From Gemmatimonadota bacterium (GTDB lineage: Bacteria; Latescibacterota; UBA2968; GCA-2709665), in contig JAPPNU010000038.1 of assembly GCA_028873695.1 (NCBI GenBank), positions 101,297 through 165,296 on the forward strand: 64,000 bases of DNA, in the 5' to 3' direction. Made by a program: the position numbers and the translations under genes. This document shows, piece by piece, positions 53,722 through 62,063 of this stretch. Under the pieces are notes generated by a model. The model had not been told where the DNA came from. It ran no database searches and saw only the letters and a program-made list of their open reading frames with translations. Position 1 is the stretch's first letter. Every line of letters starts with the position of its first letter.

Positions 53722-55211
53722 TAAAGATAATCAGAACGAAATGGCGGCACAACAGGAAGCCCCGGCCCGGCGCCCGGGGATTTCATCTGAAGCGCCAGAT
53801 CGCGGGTGCGCTGTTTGTACCCCTCGACCCCGTCCTGCGAATAGGTGAGTTCTGCGGCCGGGTCCACTTCCCCGGCGTCGTTGACGTGCTGGCCCTGAAG
53901 CCTTCCCTTCACGGCGACCGTATCCATGAGTACCCGCATCAGTGCGCCAAGGTGTCTTTCGTCCCGCCGCGCCACGTGCAGCGTCGCGTTCGGAATCCCC
54001 CGCGCGGAAAAGTCCCGGGCCGTGCCCAGGTACGATGCCGACTGCGCCTCGCCCATCCGAAGCCCGCCGAACCCGGCCATCCCGCCGCCGATATCCGTGT
54101 CCGCCGGAATGCGCGTATCGCCCCCCAGATCCTCCCAGTGTACGAAGAGAACGGCCCGGTCCGACCGACCGCCAACAATGCCGTTCAGAATGGAATGGTT
54201 GGCCGCGGGCCCGACGGCGGGAACGACGTGGAGGCCGCCTCCCCGCTCCTGCAGCGATTCGTCGTAGAGCTGCTGGAACCAGTCTCCAAGGCGGCGGTTG
54301 TCCGCGTAATTGTAGAATACCAGCGTATTTCTCTCGCCGAAACGCTCCTGGAGATGCAGCCACCGGGCGAGGCGCCACGCGATGTTCCGCTCATCCCGCC
54401 ACGGCAGGTTCCAGCGCGCGTCCGCCCAACGCACCCCCTCGAGCAATTGCCGAATGCGGGAACCGGGAGACGTCCCCGTTCCGGCTGTCATCGCCAGGAA
54501 AAAGGTCCCCACGGGCGAAAACGCGGAAAACCTGCCGCCCACGCCCTCGGGCACGGGAAGCAGCGCATCGCCGTAGAACGGTCGCTTCCGGTGCAATTCA
54601 GACAGCGCGCTCCCGGCGTCCCGGCCGGTTGTCGCCACGATGCAGCCATGCCAGCCTGTCGCGCCTCCTGGCGTGTGACGTGAGAGCCAGTCCCGCACCA
54701 CCATCAAGGCGCCGATGGTCTCGCCCGTGCGCCCCGATTTGCTGATCACGTTGAACAGGGTGCGGTCCGGCGTCCCGCGCCGGGTCAGCATGGCCAGCAG
54801 CGCCCTCAGCCGGCGGGGGTCGAACGTATCTCCCGCAAAATAGACTTCCGGCGCGCCGCCCCGTTCATCCGCGGTCAGGTGGTTGTGGTACGCGGGATTA
54901 AGCACATCGTGAAAGACCCGGGCGCTCAGGTCGGACCCTCCGATGCCGAGCGTGACCAGCGCCGCGAAATCGTCCCGCGCGCGATTCGCGAGGTCCGCCG
55001 TCCGTCTCACGTCCCCATCCTGCAGATGGCTGCGCGTCCACGCCCTGCCGTACCGCGCCAGGGTGTCTGGCGCGAGCGACGCCTCGATCGCAAACAGATC
55101 GTGGATCGCGTTCAGGCTGTTGTCGATATCCCGTATGTCTGCCGATTGGCCGATCGGCGGCCGCCCCTCGTCCCCCGTCGCCAGCCGAATCAGGGTTTCA
55201 ACCACGTTCAT
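53721..55211 (-). CDS. pgi: Glucose-6-phosphate isomerase
   Basis: 496 aa with SIS-type phosphosugar motifs: VTLGIGGSDLSARVFHDVL (about 85-103), LFNVISKSGRTGETIGALMV, PEGVGGRFSAFSPVG, the acid-base region YADNRRLGDWFQQLYDESL and QDGVEGYKQRTRDLAL with the C-terminal catalytic lysine. It interconverts glucose 6-phosphate and fructose 6-phosphate. It is a single-copy style bacterial PGI of the shorter type. The last ~10 residues (VVPPFRSDYL) run into the R3 element, which provides the stop, so the native C terminus may have been altered by the insertion. Confidence 0.88.
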   Translation of the reverse strand: MNVVETLIRLATGDEGRPPIGQSADIRDIDNSLNAIHDLFAIEASLAPDTLARYGRAWTRSHLQDGDVRRTADLANRARDDFAALVTLGIGGSDLSARVFHDVLNPAYHNHLTADERGGAPEVYFAGDTFDPRRLRALLAMLTRRGTPDRTLFNVISKSGRTGETIGALMVVRDWLSRHTPGGATGWHGCIVATTGRDAGSALSELHRKRPFYGDALLPVPEGVGGRFSAFSPVGTFFLAMTAGTGTSPGSRIRQLLEGVRWADARWNLPWRDERNIAWRLARWLHLQERFGERNTLVFYNYADNRRLGDWFQQLYDESLQERGGGLHVVPAVGPAANHSILNGIVGGRSDRAVLFVHWEDLGGDTRIPADTDIGGGMAGFGGLRMGEAQSASYLGTARDFSARGIPNATLHVARRDERHLGALMRVLMDTVAVKGRLQGQHVNDAGEVDPAAELTYSQDGVEGYKQRTRDLALQMKSPGAGPGLPVVPPFRSDYL

Positions 55212-55328
55212 TCAGCCTCCCCATCGCGTTCGTTCCGAACGAATGTTCGTCAATGTGCGCGTCACCGGACGCTCTGCGCCAAGACCCGCGCCGCGCCCCG
55301 TCCAAACCGCCTCCGCGAACGATTGCGC

Positions 55329-55357
55329 TTGACAATGCCGCAGGTATTGACATAAAT
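55329..55357 (+). promoter_or_regulatory. Possible promoter for the 55464 dehydrogenase
   Basis: TTGACA (55329-55334) is a perfect -35 box; a 16-17-bp spacer leads to CATAAAT, an imperfect -10. It lies in the 252-bp divergent spacer between pgi (minus) and the dehydrogenase (plus), about 105 bp before the latter. Confidence 0.4.
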
Positions 55358-55463
55358 AACCACCCGCGGACACCGTGCGGGGGTTGCGCCGGAAACCGGA
55401 TATGCAAAACGACGATCCGGCGGCCCGATTTCGTTCGTCACCAGTCTCCGGGGAATTGAAGCC

Positions 55464-56528
55464 ATGGCGCTGAAAGCAGGCGTGTGCGGTATCGGATCCT
55501 TCTACTCGAACGCGTTTGCCCGGTCCGCAATCCGTAACCCGGACATCGAACTGGCCGCGTACGCGCACCTGGATCAGAGCGACGATGCGCTCGGCAGACT
55601 CGGCATGAAGTCCAGGGAGGCGTTCGGCGCCCAGTACGGAATCCGGGCGTACGTCACGGCGCCGGAAATGGTCCGCGCCGAGTCCCTGGACCTTGTTTTC
55701 ATCACCTGTCCGGACAACCTGAAACCGCAGCAGGCCGCCGGCGCGATGGACGCGGGCGCCCACGCCTATATCAGCAAACCCATGTGCATGACCCTTGCCG
55801 GCGCGGACGATATGATCGACGCGTCCCGGCGCAATGACGTTCTGCTGTCCGCCCTGCTGCCCGGACGGGAAGACGGCGCCATTCGCGCGATGGGAACACG
55901 GGTGCAGAACGGGGCGGTCGGACGCGTTATCACGTCGCGGGCGTGGATTCAGCACGGCTGTTTCGGCCCCGGAACGGTTTTCGACGGCAGCGGTGAGTTC
56001 GGTCCCGGTCAGGGCGGCATCGGGCTCTCACTCGGCGTGTACGCAGCGGACCTGCTGCTCTGGCTCATCGATTCACCCGCGGTACGCGCATTTGCCGAAT
56101 ACGACAACCTGGCCACGCCGCACAGCATCTGGATGGATTCCGGCAAGGGCACCGTCCGGTTCGAAGACGGCCGCATGGGCTCCATGGACATCATATTCAA
56201 CGTCAGTTGCGGCGCCCCGGCCTGGGAAATGGAAGTCGTGGGCACCGACGGTATCGCCCGGGCGCACCTGGATGTCATGGAAGGCATTGTCTGGCACAGG
56301 GACGACAAGGGCGCCCCGCGCGTATTCTACAGGGCGCAGAACGACACGATCGACGCCGCTGTGGAACGTTTTGTCCGCAGCGTAGTGGACGGCCATCCGC
56401 TTGACGTCACGCCGGAACACGCGCGAAACGTGCTGGAGCTCTGCCTGGCCTGGAACCGCGCCGCTGCAGAACACCGCGCGGTGGACCTGCCATTGCCGGA
56501 CGACAGACCTGATATGCGCTACTTCTAA
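55464..56528 (+). CDS. Gfo/Idh/MocA-family oxidoreductase (3)
   Basis: 354 aa. The N terminus ALKAGVCGIGSFYSNAFARS has a degraded dinucleotide loop (GIGSF in place of GxGxxG), and the EKP motif is ISKPMCMT, serine replacing glutamate but keeping the lysine. C-terminal GGIGLSLGVYAADLLLWLID and ARNVLELCLAWNRAAAEHRA are family-like. It may be an atypical or non-oxidoreductase member. It is followed by an Asp-box protein and an acetamidase with 69- and 89-bp gaps. Confidence 0.82.
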   Translation: MALKAGVCGIGSFYSNAFARSAIRNPDIELAAYAHLDQSDDALGRLGMKSREAFGAQYGIRAYVTAPEMVRAESLDLVFITCPDNLKPQQAAGAMDAGAHAYISKPMCMTLAGADDMIDASRRNDVLLSALLPGREDGAIRAMGTRVQNGAVGRVITSRAWIQHGCFGPGTVFDGSGEFGPGQGGIGLSLGVYAADLLLWLIDSPAVRAFAEYDNLATPHSIWMDSGKGTVRFEDGRMGSMDIIFNVSCGAPAWEMEVVGTDGIARAHLDVMEGIVWHRDDKGAPRVFYRAQNDTIDAAVERFVRSVVDGHPLDVTPEHARNVLELCLAWNRAAAEHRAVDLPLPDDRPDMRYF

Positions 56529-56597
56529 GCACCCGATCCATGGTTTCCGCTACGGTCCCCATCCGGACGGACGAACCGTTTCACAGGAGGAGCCAGT

Positions 56598-57521
56598 ATG
56601 TTAATCGCCACCCGCGACACTGTGTATTCCCTCAACGGGAGCGATGCCGCGCCTCAACCCGTTCTTGAGAACGGCAATGTCCATGCGATTGCGGAAGGCC
56701 GGTCCATCGGCCTCGCGGCGCTCGAAGGAGGAGACGTCGCCGTTCTTTCGGAAAACGGAAGCCGGACTGTCGCCACCGGCATCGAAGAACCCGTAGAGTG
56801 CCTCCTCATCCTGGACGAAGATCCGGTACGCTTTCTGGTGGGCGTGGAGGCCCCCCACGTGTACGCCGTAGAGGACGGCGGGACCGAGCGCCTGGCTTCC
56901 TTCGACGCGCTCGAATGCCGAAAGGACTGGTATACGCCGTGGGGAGGACCCGCGGCCGTCCGGAGCATGGCGCGCACGCGCGACGGCTGGGTGTACGCCG
57001 ACATCCACGTGGGCAGCATCATGCGGTCGCCCGACCGGGGCCGAAGCTGGGAACCCGTCACCCCGGACCTGCACAAGGACGTCCACCAGGTGGCCACCTC
57101 GCCCCGGGTAGACGACCGGGTCTACGCGAACACGGCGCGCGCTGTTTACCTCAGCGACGACCGCGGCAGATCCTGGCAGCACCGCTCCGATGGTTTTCCC
57201 TACTATTACGGCCGGGCTATTGCCGTGCATCCGGAAGAACCGGACTGCCTGCTTGCCTCGGTCAGCACCGGACCCCACGGAGACGCCCAGGGCCAACTCT
57301 ACCGGACGGACAACGCCGGCCGCGTCTGGTCGCACGTTACAGACGGCTTCCCCGGAACCACAGCAGGCAACATCGACACGTTTCACATCGGGTTCACGCC
57401 CGACGGCCGCGCCTGGTCGATCGAAGACGACACCCTTTACAGCAGCCGGAACCGGGGCGTCACGTGGGCATCCACGTGGAAGGCGTCCTCGAACATCCGC
57501 ATGATTGCGGTGCAACAGTAA
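56598..57521 (+). CDS. Asp-box (BNR) beta-propeller protein
   Basis: 307 aa with AGGAGG upstream. Four Asp-box motifs S/T-x-D-x-G-x-x-W are visible: SPDRGRSW, SDDRGRSW, TDNAGRVW and SRNRGVTW, in consecutive blades (about residues 145-300), following a less regular N-terminal half. The fold is that of sialidase/VPS10/YCF48-type propellers; catalytic sialidase residues are not evident. There is no signal peptide. It may be a sugar-binding or scaffold protein for the neighbouring dehydrogenase. Confidence 0.75.
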   Translation: MLIATRDTVYSLNGSDAAPQPVLENGNVHAIAEGRSIGLAALEGGDVAVLSENGSRTVATGIEEPVECLLILDEDPVRFLVGVEAPHVYAVEDGGTERLASFDALECRKDWYTPWGGPAAVRSMARTRDGWVYADIHVGSIMRSPDRGRSWEPVTPDLHKDVHQVATSPRVDDRVYANTARAVYLSDDRGRSWQHRSDGFPYYYGRAIAVHPEEPDCLLASVSTGPHGDAQGQLYRTDNAGRVWSHVTDGFPGTTAGNIDTFHIGFTPDGRAWSIEDDTLYSSRNRGVTWASTWKASSNIRMIAVQQ

Positions 57522-57610
57522 CGAATCCGCCGAAACCGGGCGTCCGAAGGGGTCCCTTCTTCAGCCGATCGCCGGGCCGCCCCGCGGCACTCTCCCCAGG
57601 AGGCGTATGC

Positions 57611-58543
57611 ATGGCTCACCATCACTTCGTCCCGGAAACCTACCACACGGCCATCGGCGCGCACGATCCGGTGCTGAGCGTTGCCAGCGGCGACACGATC
57701 TCGACGACCACGGTTGACGCGGGCGGAAGCGACGCCACCGGCAAGCCGATCACACCGGGTGGCAATCCCCAGACGGGACCCTTCTACCTGGAAGGCGCCG
57801 AGCCCGGCGACACGCTGGCCGTCACCTTCGACAAACTGGCGCCCAACCGAAAGATCGGGTACACGTCGGGCGTTGTCGCCGCCAACGTCCTGGATTTCGG
57901 GTACAGGCCGGAATTCGACGACGACCGCAACCGCCTGGACTGGGAAATCGACTTCGAAAACAACACCGCCACGCCCGTCGGCTTCGACGACCTCCCCGTC
58001 GGCAGGCTCCGGCTCCCCCTGAAACCCATGGTCGGCTGCTTCGGCGTCGCGCCGCCCCGCGGACAGGCCATTTCCACGGCCACGTCCGATACCCACGGCG
58101 GCAATATGGACTACAGGGAGTTTGTCCAGGGCGTAACCGTGTTTCTCCCCGTATTCGTCGAAGGCGGCCTGTTCCACGTCGGCGACGGTCACGCCGTTCA
58201 GGGCGACGGCGAAATCGTGGGAACGGGCATCGAAATCTCCTTCGACGTGACCTTCACGTTGCGCCTGTTAAAGGGCAAAACCATCCAATGGCCGCGGGCG
58301 ATCAACGAAACCCACGCGATGGCGGTGGGCAACGCCCGCCCGCTCGACCAGGCAACGCAACACGCCACCACGGAGTTGATCCGGTTTCTCCAGGACGACT
58401 TCGGCCTGGACGCCCGGTCCGTTCACGTCCTCATGGGCCAGGCCGTGGAATACGACGTGGGCAACGTCTACGACCCCGCGTACACGATGGTCGGCAAGAT
58501 GCCCCTGGAAATCCTGGAGAGCATCGGCGCAACCAGGCAATAA
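57611..58543 (+). CDS. Acetamidase/formamidase family protein
   Basis: 310 aa from the ATG at 57611 with AGGAGG upstream; the longer open frame runs through the preceding gene and is discarded. Family motifs: HDPVLSVASGDTI, NPQTGPFYLEGAEPGDTLAV, PMVGCFGVAPPRGQAIST and SDTHGGNMD, then FHVGDGHAVQGDGEIVGTGI with the metal-binding His/Asp. FmdA/AmdA enzymes hydrolyse formamide or acetamide to ammonia and the acid. It is cytoplasmic, with no transporter beside it. Confidence 0.9.
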   Translation: MAHHHFVPETYHTAIGAHDPVLSVASGDTISTTTVDAGGSDATGKPITPGGNPQTGPFYLEGAEPGDTLAVTFDKLAPNRKIGYTSGVVAANVLDFGYRPEFDDDRNRLDWEIDFENNTATPVGFDDLPVGRLRLPLKPMVGCFGVAPPRGQAISTATSDTHGGNMDYREFVQGVTVFLPVFVEGGLFHVGDGHAVQGDGEIVGTGIEISFDVTFTLRLLKGKTIQWPRAINETHAMAVGNARPLDQATQHATTELIRFLQDDFGLDARSVHVLMGQAVEYDVGNVYDPAYTMVGKMPLEILESIGATRQ

Positions 58544-58737
58544 CGAAAGACCCCGGGGGAATCCGGCCCGGCAAACGACCCCGGCGCCGCGTCCCGGGTA
58601 CCAACCTTGCAGGCCCCCGGCGCCTGCTGCCATCGAGATGGGCGCGGCGGAATCCCGCGGCCCCGGAGCAGTCGACGAACTCCGGCAATCCGCATTCACC
58701 CGCCGCCTCTCTTCCCAACCACCCCACAACAGGTATC

Positions 58738-60141
58738 ATGTCTCCGGACGACAAGGCCCGCCTGAAAGACCTCGACCGTCGCCTGGTGTGGCATCCGTTC
58801 ACCCAGATGCGCACGTACGAGCGCGAGGACCCCGTTATCATCGTGCGCGCGGACGGCGTCTACCTGGAGGACGTCGACGGGAACCGGTACCTCGACGGCT
58901 ACTCCTCGATGTGGTGCAACGTGCATGGTCACCGCGTCGGTGAAATCGACGACGCCGTACGCGGACAACTGGACCGGGTCGCGCACAGCACCCTGTTGGG
59001 TCTCTCCAACGTACCTGCGATCCGGCTGGCCGAGAAACTCGTGGAAATCACGCCTCGCGGCCTCAACCACGTGTTTTACTCGGACACCGGCGCATGCGCC
59101 GTGGAAATCGCGCTCAAGATCGCCTTTCAGTACTGGCGGCAGAAACCGGATCCGAGACCGGAGAAGTCGAGCTTTCTCAGCCTTGAAAAGAGCTATCACG
59201 GCGACACCATCGGCGCCATGAGCGTGGGGAATATCGACCGCTTCCATGAAGCGTACGGGCCGCTCCTCTTTCCAACGCTGAACGCGCCGTCACCCCATCC
59301 GTTCCGCTGCACGTTCTGCGCCGGCCACAGCGGCTGCAACCAGGGGTGCCTGCGCGCGGTCGAACGAATCCTGGAACGGGATGCCCACCGCATCGCGGCG
59401 TTCGTTGTCGAACCGCTCATCCAGGGCGCGGGCGGGATGCTGGTCCATCCGGAAGGCTATCTGAAGGGTATCGCCGATCTGTGCAGAGACCACGACGTCC
59501 TGCTTGTCGCCGATGAAATCGCCACCGGTTTCGGCCGTACGGGCGCCATGTTCGCATGCGAGAAAGAAGACGTCGAACCGGACATTCTCTGCCTGGGCAA
59601 GGGCATCACGGGAGGATATCTGCCCGTGGCCGCCACACTCGCCACCGGTGAGATCTTCGATGCCTTTCTGGGCGAAGACAATGAAGGCCGGACGTTTTTT
59701 CACGGCCACACGTATACGGGCAATCCGCTCGGCTGCGCCGCGGCGCTGGCCGCCATCCGGCGCTTCGAAACCCACGACGTACTGGCGTCTCTACGCCCCA
59801 AAATCGAACTTTTCACGCGCGGTCTCGGCCGCTTAAGGTCCCTCGCCCACGTGGGCGACGTCCGCCAGTGCGGCTTCATCGCGGGCGTCGAACTGGTCGC
59901 CGACAGGTCGGGCGGCCTGCCCCATCCCCCCGAGGACAGGATGGGCGCACGCGTTTGCGGCGAAGCCCGAAAACGGGGTCTTCTCATCCGTCCGCTGGGC
60001 GATACCCTCGTCCTCATGCCGCCCCTTGCCATTTCCGAATGCGATCTTGAAACGCTGCTGGACATCGTCTACGAGTCCATCGAGGTCGTGACGAACCCGG
60101 CCCGACCCCCCCGGCCGGCGCCCGCTTCGCGCGATTGCTGA
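58738..60141 (+). CDS. bioA: Adenosylmethionine-8-amino-7-oxononanoate aminotransferase
   Basis: 467 aa from the ATG at 58738 (the longer frame overlaps acetamidase). Class III aminotransferase: RRLVWHPFTQMRTYERED is the BioA-type N terminus, then YLDGYSSMWCNVHGHRV, VFYSDTGACAVEIALKIAFQ, KSYHGDTIGAMSVGNIDRFH, LLVADEIATGFGRTGAMFAC (PLP aspartate) and LGKGITGGYLPVAATLAT (PLP lysine). It makes 7,8-diaminopelargonate for biotin. A proline-rich C-terminal tail (NPARPPRPAPAS) is unusual. bioD follows 78 bp later. The 194-bp spacer before it shows nothing. Confidence 0.93.
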   Translation: MSPDDKARLKDLDRRLVWHPFTQMRTYEREDPVIIVRADGVYLEDVDGNRYLDGYSSMWCNVHGHRVGEIDDAVRGQLDRVAHSTLLGLSNVPAIRLAEKLVEITPRGLNHVFYSDTGACAVEIALKIAFQYWRQKPDPRPEKSSFLSLEKSYHGDTIGAMSVGNIDRFHEAYGPLLFPTLNAPSPHPFRCTFCAGHSGCNQGCLRAVERILERDAHRIAAFVVEPLIQGAGGMLVHPEGYLKGIADLCRDHDVLLVADEIATGFGRTGAMFACEKEDVEPDILCLGKGITGGYLPVAATLATGEIFDAFLGEDNEGRTFFHGHTYTGNPLGCAAALAAIRRFETHDVLASLRPKIELFTRGLGRLRSLAHVGDVRQCGFIAGVELVADRSGGLPHPPEDRMGARVCGEARKRGLLIRPLGDTLVLMPPLAISECDLETLLDIVYESIEVVTNPARPPRPAPASRDC

Positions 60142-60219
60142 AGGGCCGCGTGACGGCGGTCTGACGCGCACTATCGACGAACCCGGGGACTCGTCTCAAC
60201 CTACGGAAAAAACACGACG

Positions 60220-60909
60220 ATGGGATACCGGGGAGTCTTCGTTACCGCAACCGACACCGGCGCGGGCAAAACAGCCGTAACTGCCGGAATCGCGGCGGTA
60301 TTGCGCAAACGCGGCGTCGACGTGGGCGTATTCAAGCCGGTCTCCTCGGGCGGAACGGCCGATGCGCGATGCCTTGCGGGGGCCGCGGGCGTCGCCGACG
60401 CGCTCGAATTCGTCAATCCCGTCCGCCTCGACGCGCCTCTATCGCCCAACGTCGCGGCTGAACTGGAAGGCCGCCAGGTGCCGCTGAAACCCATCGATGA
60501 TGCCTACAGCCGCCTGACGCGCCTTCACGATCTGGTCCTCGTGGAGGGCGTGGGCGGCCTGCTGGTTCCCCTACGGGATGATTTTCTGGTTGCGGACCTC
60601 GCCCGCCGTCTGGACCTGCCCCTGCTGGTGGTCGCCCGCGCCGCGCTGGGAACGATCAATCATACAATGCTGACGCTGGAAGCCGCCCACCGGCGCAAAC
60701 TGGAGGTTATCGGCGTCGTCTACAACACCACCGGCCCAGGCGACCCGCGCGCCGCCCGCACCAGCCCGGACGTGATCCACCGCCTGTCCGGGGTCCGCTC
60801 CCTCGGTATCGTACCCTTTGATCCCCGTGTGGACGTGGACGCCGGGAACCCGGGACGCCTGCCCGACCTCATCGAACAACACGTGGACCTGGACGGCGTC
60901 TTCTTCTGA
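60220..60909 (+). CDS. bioD: Dethiobiotin synthetase
   Basis: 229 aa. P-loop VTATDTGAGKTAVTAGIAAV matches the BioD T-x-T-D-T-x-x-G-K-T, FKPVSSGG holds the substrate lysine, and LVLVEGVGGLLVPL is the BioD VEGAGG-type motif (valine for alanine). IGVVYNTTGPG binds the adenine. It carboxylates and closes the diaminopelargonate ring. bioF and bioB are not in the window. It converges on the SDR gene with a 35-bp gap. Confidence 0.93.
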   Translation: MGYRGVFVTATDTGAGKTAVTAGIAAVLRKRGVDVGVFKPVSSGGTADARCLAGAAGVADALEFVNPVRLDAPLSPNVAAELEGRQVPLKPIDDAYSRLTRLHDLVLVEGVGGLLVPLRDDFLVADLARRLDLPLLVVARAALGTINHTMLTLEAAHRRKLEVIGVVYNTTGPGDPRAARTSPDVIHRLSGVRSLGIVPFDPRVDVDAGNPGRLPDLIEQHVDLDGVFF

Positions 60910-60944
60910 GTCCTGTCCCGCGCTTCCGCCTTCATCCCGCCGGC

Positions 60945-61751
60945 CTAACCGTTCTCCTGCTTCGACACCCCGCGCGTTACCAGGTATTCCACAATCTTCG
61001 GGTTGATCAGATGCAGCCAGGGCAGGAACCTGAGCTTGAACGGAATGATCAGTTCCCGCTTCCGCTTCTTCATGGCTTCGATGATGGCCTGGCTGGCGTC
61101 GTCCAGAGAAATGGACTCCTTGCTGTGCTTGCGGCTGGACGCGCCGAGTGAGCCGCCGTGCTTGCCGAAGGCCGCCTTGCGCAGATTCGTGCCCCGAAGC
61201 CAGTGCGGCAGCACGGTCAGCACGTCCACGCCGGTGTCGCTCAACTCCGTCCGCAGCGACTCGAAGAATCCCTGAACGGCATGTTTTGACGCCACGTACC
61301 CGGTATGCAGGGGAACGCCGATCTTTCCCTGGATGGAGGAGATCGCCACGACCATCCCGTCGCGCACTTTCAGATGTGGTAGCGCATAATACACACAATG
61401 CACGATGCCCAGATAGTTCGTTTCCATCAACTTGCGAAAGATGGCCAGGTCCTCCACCTCGTCAAACCGCGCCCACATGCTGATCCCCGCACACGCAATC
61501 AGGTAATCCACGCCGCCCAACCCGGCAACCGCCGCATCGATCCAGGCCTCGCAGTCCTCGGGTTTTCCCACGTCCCCCATGGCGGTAACGGCGCGGCTGC
61601 CCCGCTCCCGGCACGCTTGCGCGGTATCCCGGACGCCCTCGTCCAGGGCGAACAGCGCCAGGTCCGCGCCCTCGTCGGCGAACGCCAGCGCCAGCGTCGC
61701 GCCAAGACCCGACGACGCACCCGTTATCGCGACGACTTTGTCGTTGAACAT
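60945..61751 (-). CDS. Short-chain dehydrogenase/reductase
   Basis: 268 aa from the ATG at 61751 (AAAGG upstream). Cofactor motif TGASSGLG (10-17), catalytic S139 (ISSIQG) and Y152-x-x-x-K156 (GYVASKHAVQGF). The usual NAG motif is CAG (ACAGIS, C87). The C-terminal part (KKRKRELIIPFKLRFLPWLH) is basic/hydrophobic, as in membrane-associated SDRs of the DHRS7/lipid-reductase kind. The neighbour on the same strand is an alkyl-DHAP-synthase-like enzyme, so a role in reducing an acyl/alkyl-DHAP or fatty ketone is possible, by inference only. Confidence 0.85.
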   Translation of the reverse strand: MFNDKVVAITGASSGLGATLALAFADEGADLALFALDEGVRDTAQACRERGSRAVTAMGDVGKPEDCEAWIDAAVAGLGGVDYLIACAGISMWARFDEVEDLAIFRKLMETNYLGIVHCVYYALPHLKVRDGMVVAISSIQGKIGVPLHTGYVASKHAVQGFFESLRTELSDTGVDVLTVLPHWLRGTNLRKAAFGKHGGSLGASSRKHSKESISLDDASQAIIEAMKKRKRELIIPFKLRFLPWLHLINPKIVEYLVTRGVSKQENG

Positions 61752-61785
61752 ACGAGACCTTTCAAGCCAGATCAAACTTCTTCTC

Positions 61786-62063
61786 ACACAAAGGCACGAA
61801 GACACAAAGGGAAAGGCTGAGATCAGCTATCAACTGTCGGCCTTCAGCAATCAGCTTGAATCGGTCAGCGATACGAATCGGCAATATCAACCGGCGATAT
61901 CCGCGCCTGTATTGGAATTGTAGGGGCGACCGGCCGGTCGCCCGCATGCCAGCGCGCGACCTCTCCCCCCGGCCCCTCTCCTAAAGGAAAGGGGGAGACA
62001 AGCCAGGATTCGCCTTGCCAAGACATTGACCGATCAACGTTCCCCCTTCCTTCAGGAAGGGGG
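61786..62063. repeat. Cluster of short dispersed repeats between SDR and flavoprotein
   Basis: In order: CACAAAGGCACGAAGACACA (related to GTGTCCCTTCGTGTCTCCG at 51240), ATCAGCTATCAACTG / CAGCAATCAGCTTG (like the glcB 3' end), a perfect 20-bp palindrome GGGCGACCGGCCGGTCGCCC at 61924-61943 (R5 type), then CCCCTCTCCTAAAGGAAAGG and CCCCCTTCCTTCAGGAAGGG hairpins near 61973-62066, the last overlapping the flavoprotein 3' end. No gene is seen. Confidence 0.65.
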
